Source: Chrysogorgia sp. JL179-B06
Taxonomy: Eukaryota > Cnidaria > Anthozoa > Scleralcyonacea > Chrysogorgiidae
Reading direction: 5' to 3'
Length of the DNA: 64,000 bases
NCBI GenBank assembly: GCA_035772405.1
Contig: JAYKKM010000351.1
Coordinates: 4,300,001 to 4,364,000 of the forward strand
Shown here: positions 61,640 to 64,000 of the stretch, in pieces
Layout: each line of letters begins with the position of its first letter
Numbering within the stretch: position 1 is the stretch's first letter
Notes under the pieces: model-generated
What the model was told of the DNA's origin: nothing
Database searches by the model: none
Seen by the model: the letters and a program-made list of their open reading frames with translations, nothing else
Translations under genes and position numbers: made by a program

Positions 61640-62645
61640 AAAGTGAAAAGGTGGTACACTGCCAAGAATTTAGTGACGAGATACTGACGTTTCGAGCGGA
61701 GCCCTTCATCAGAGTAAGACCAGATGAAATGAAATAAATAGGGCTTATATATATATGCCAAAAGGGTGTCACAAGTAGAAAGTAGCCAATCAAATGCACG
61801 GGAGATAAACAAACTAATAATTAATGAGATGGGAAACGTTAGATCATTTGCTATTTTTAACAGTCGATCAGCAAGCAGACTGAGGGGGCGGGAGAAATGA
61901 CAGTTCCAATATTCAAGGGGATTAGGCGATAATATCAGCATAAGAAACAAAAACTTGAAAAGGAATGAAAGTGCATACGCGAATAATAAAAAAATAATAA
62001 TAATAAAGGTTCCAAGCAAACTAAAATAACCAAAAACATGTAGGAAATTAAATAAAAGAAAAACGTTCGTTAAGACCAAGAGTATGTGTGGTGCCAAGTT
62101 TAAAAATGAGACGCTTCTCTTGCCGCTTGCGGTTGTCGTTGCCACCGGAGATGGGAAGGATGGCACAGACTTTCATGTCTGAAACCAAATGGTTGGAGCT
62201 GTTGAAATGGCGGGCTACAGGTTTGTCACCATCATTGATCCTCACGGAACGAAGATGTTCAGCAAACCTGTCTGAAAGACGTCGCCCAGTTTCACCGATG
62301 TAGATTTTAGGGCATTTATCGCATGAAATGCAATAAATTATGTTGGTGGACGTGCATGAAAAAGCATGACGGATTGTGTGGTCGAATTTGGGGGCAGTAA
62401 TAACTGTAGTGGGATTGAGAAAAGCGCATGTGTTACAGCGGGAACGGCCGCAAGAAAATGTTCCCGCTGGTGCCGAGGTATTTTGTTTAAGGGCACTATG
62501 TACTAAGGAGTCACGAATGTTTTTATTACGGCGAAAAGATACCAAAGGGTTGTCGGTGAAAATGGCTGACGTCTCAGGATCATTTTGTAAAATGTGAAAA
62601 TTCCGATTAATAATATTTTTAACTTTAAAATTGAAAGGATGAAAT
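61640..62645 (-). pseudogene. Penelope-like element PLE-4, 5'-truncated (GIY-YIG part intact)
   Basis: The minus strand from about 62645 reads NDPETSAIFTDNPLVSFRRN, then SALKQN, GTFSCGRSRCNTCAF, a Cys-rich knuckle CISCDKCPKIYIGETGRRLS, RFAEHLRSVRINDGDKPVAR, HFNSSNH, KRQEKRLIFKLGT, LNERFSFI stop at about 62048. This is the full linker, zinc knuckle and GIY-YIG nuclease of the PLE-1 type, without frameshift in this part. RT is absent (5' truncation). The 3' untranslated region of ~400 bp ends in a hammerhead-like motif and an AT array. Confidence 0.88.
61682..61716 (-). ncRNA. Hammerhead-ribozyme-like motif at the 3' end of PLE-4
   Basis: Minus strand: stem I TACT (61716-61713), core CTGATGA (61712-61706), stem II GGGC-TCC-GCTC after an extra A, core GAAA, minimal stem III ACGT, position 17 = C (61686; GUC triplet), stem I AGTA (61685-61682). 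Stem I is fully paired, with bases that differ from the PLE-1 copy. Confidence 0.65.
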
Positions 62646-64000
62646 CAAGTTAGAACTAAAGATATCGGCCAATCATGCATGGTTTTCTATCATGATTTAT
62701 GATGCCGACGACAGCAGACAGCCAAAAATACGTTTGAAGTGGTAAACAAATCAGGAAAACATGCTCAGAAAGATATTTCCAGATGCATTTAATTGCGAAA
62801 ATATGCCGTTTAACGTTATGTTGGATTGCTGCAGATGTAAAGTGATGTTGTGAGTTTGCCTAGCCTTCATATTCTACAACACAGAATCTTTTTTTGTGGT
62901 TTTATCTCACCGTCGGAGTGTTGCTCGGAGATTTTTTGTTGGCTTACAAGAACAAAATGAATGGTTTCTTCGTGAATATCCTGCACGACGAGAGGTAAAA
63001 TAAACATTTTACACCTTTTCCATGTTCTCTTGGTGGACTATATCTATAAAAGTGTTGTGTTTTTGGGTTTTATTGAAACTTTCAATAAGGTAAACGTCGC
63101 CCTTACAGATTATACGGGAATTATCGTTCACTTTAGCGTTGCTTTGTCCACTTTAAATACTTATAATTTCGGCATATTTTTGCGAAATCTTGTGAAAAAT
63201 AACAGCGAAGATTGCTATATTTTATTTATAGTTATTGTGCATATGTATAGAATGTTAATAAATGTTTAAAAACGATGATGGGCCGGCATGATTTGCTTTT
63301 TGTGTGTACAAGATCGACCTCAAAATTCCCATGTTTGGATACTCTTATCCAAACACGGGTATTGACCAATCAGAGTGCTTGTTGTGTACATGTTATTTTA
63401 TAATTACCATTACCAGATGAGTGTTGAACGAAGTCTAGATTTTTAACACATTTCGAGGTGCTTGGATATGTGATGAAACCTCGTACTAGTGTTTGATATA
63501 TCATCATAAACTAGAAATACATGTACACAACAACCCATAACTCGATGTATGGTAATACTGCTACAATGCTAGTAATTTGGCGCATCCTAATTAATTGGGC
63601 CTAGGTACGATAAAGGGTCAAAATAGGTTAATTTTGGTAATAAATAATAGTTGTTTTTTCAGTAAAAAGAAAAGAAAAAACTCGACATTTGGGAAAAGGA
63701 GAAAAATCGGAGAAAAGCCACAGCCGCTCGAATCCTCGGGTTTTAGTAGACAGAAATTTAGTAATAATAGAAATTTACCAATGTAATGAATAAAATGATT
63801 TTAAGTGAGCTTTGTAAATAGAAAAAACAAATATAAATCTTTTGAAGTCCGAAAGTGAAAACGAGTAGAAGATTCCGATCTTCCGGATAGGCGGCAAAAT
63901 AAACAAGACTGATTATTAGATCGTCCTTTTTATACCGAAATTTAAAGTGTGAAATGTGGGTGTTATCAGTGCAGTCGACCGTAAAAACATGATACCACCT
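62646..64000. other. No gene recognised; short Helitron-like end at 63511
   Basis: Short frames (63030-63269, 63595-63786) show no motif. CTAGAAATACATGTACACAA (63511-63530, minus-strand end TTTCTAG followed by T) matches the 3' terminus of the Helitron-like family for about 30 bp only. GTTTGGATA/TATCCAAAC forms a small palindrome near 63332-63356. Confidence 0.4.

Overview
The window is a transposon-dense, AT-rich (roughly one third GC by eye) piece of an invertebrate animal nuclear genome. The support for this is spliced genes with GT-AG introns, an SLC16-type transporter, a probable LGR-type LRR exon, and animal-type mobile elements (Penelope-like, BEL/Pao, P-like THAP, ISL2EU-like, Helitron-like, CACTA-related). 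The mixture resembles cnidarian or sponge genomes, but the sequence alone does not fix the taxon. There are no bacterial operons and no CRISPR array.

Layout. 1-2.9 kb: remains of an ISL2EU-like element, with a DDE_4 transposase C-terminus and a UCH-like C-terminus on the plus strand, a SWIM zinc-finger protein on the minus strand, and a LINE tail between them. 4.4-24.1 kb: a minus-strand host gene for a monocarboxylate-transporter-like protein in three recognisable exons (24.0, 17.6 and 4.6 kb). Its introns are filled with Penelope-like elements, a BEL/Pao remnant, Helitron-like pieces, foldbacks and long AT arrays. Exon 3 carries a one-base frameshift. 28.8-36.5 kb: a broken P-like transposase whose THAP domain is split by inserted repeats, including a 2.7-kb Helitron-like element. 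36.7-38.8 kb: an inverted partial copy of that element. 39.0-58.5 kb: a third copy, interrupted in its middle by a 14.8-kb DNA transposon. 58.6-64 kb: a TTAA-flanked MITE, exons of an LGR-like gene, and a 5'-truncated Penelope-like element.

The central result is the transposon at 42579-57391. It has near-perfect terminal inverted repeats beginning CCCTTAC, subterminal repeat arrays, and two divergent spliced genes around a shared ~840-bp intergenic region. On the plus strand, ten phase-compatible exons give a 964-residue Tnp2/Transposase_21-type (CACTA/Plavaka-related) transposase with the apparent triad D364, D451, E723. On the minus strand, nine phase-compatible exons give a 382-residue BEN-domain protein. 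Both frames are open although introns have taken in MITEs, foldbacks and a minisatellite. One transposase intron uses a GC-AG boundary. The BEN protein is a candidate partner that binds the ends or chromatin.

A second result is that three of the four Penelope-like remnants end in sequences that fold as hammerhead ribozymes; the stem I bases differ between copies but still pair. A third is a Helitron-like family with matching ends (A|TCARCCGTCC ... TTTCTAG|T) that accounts for most of the long dispersed repeats.
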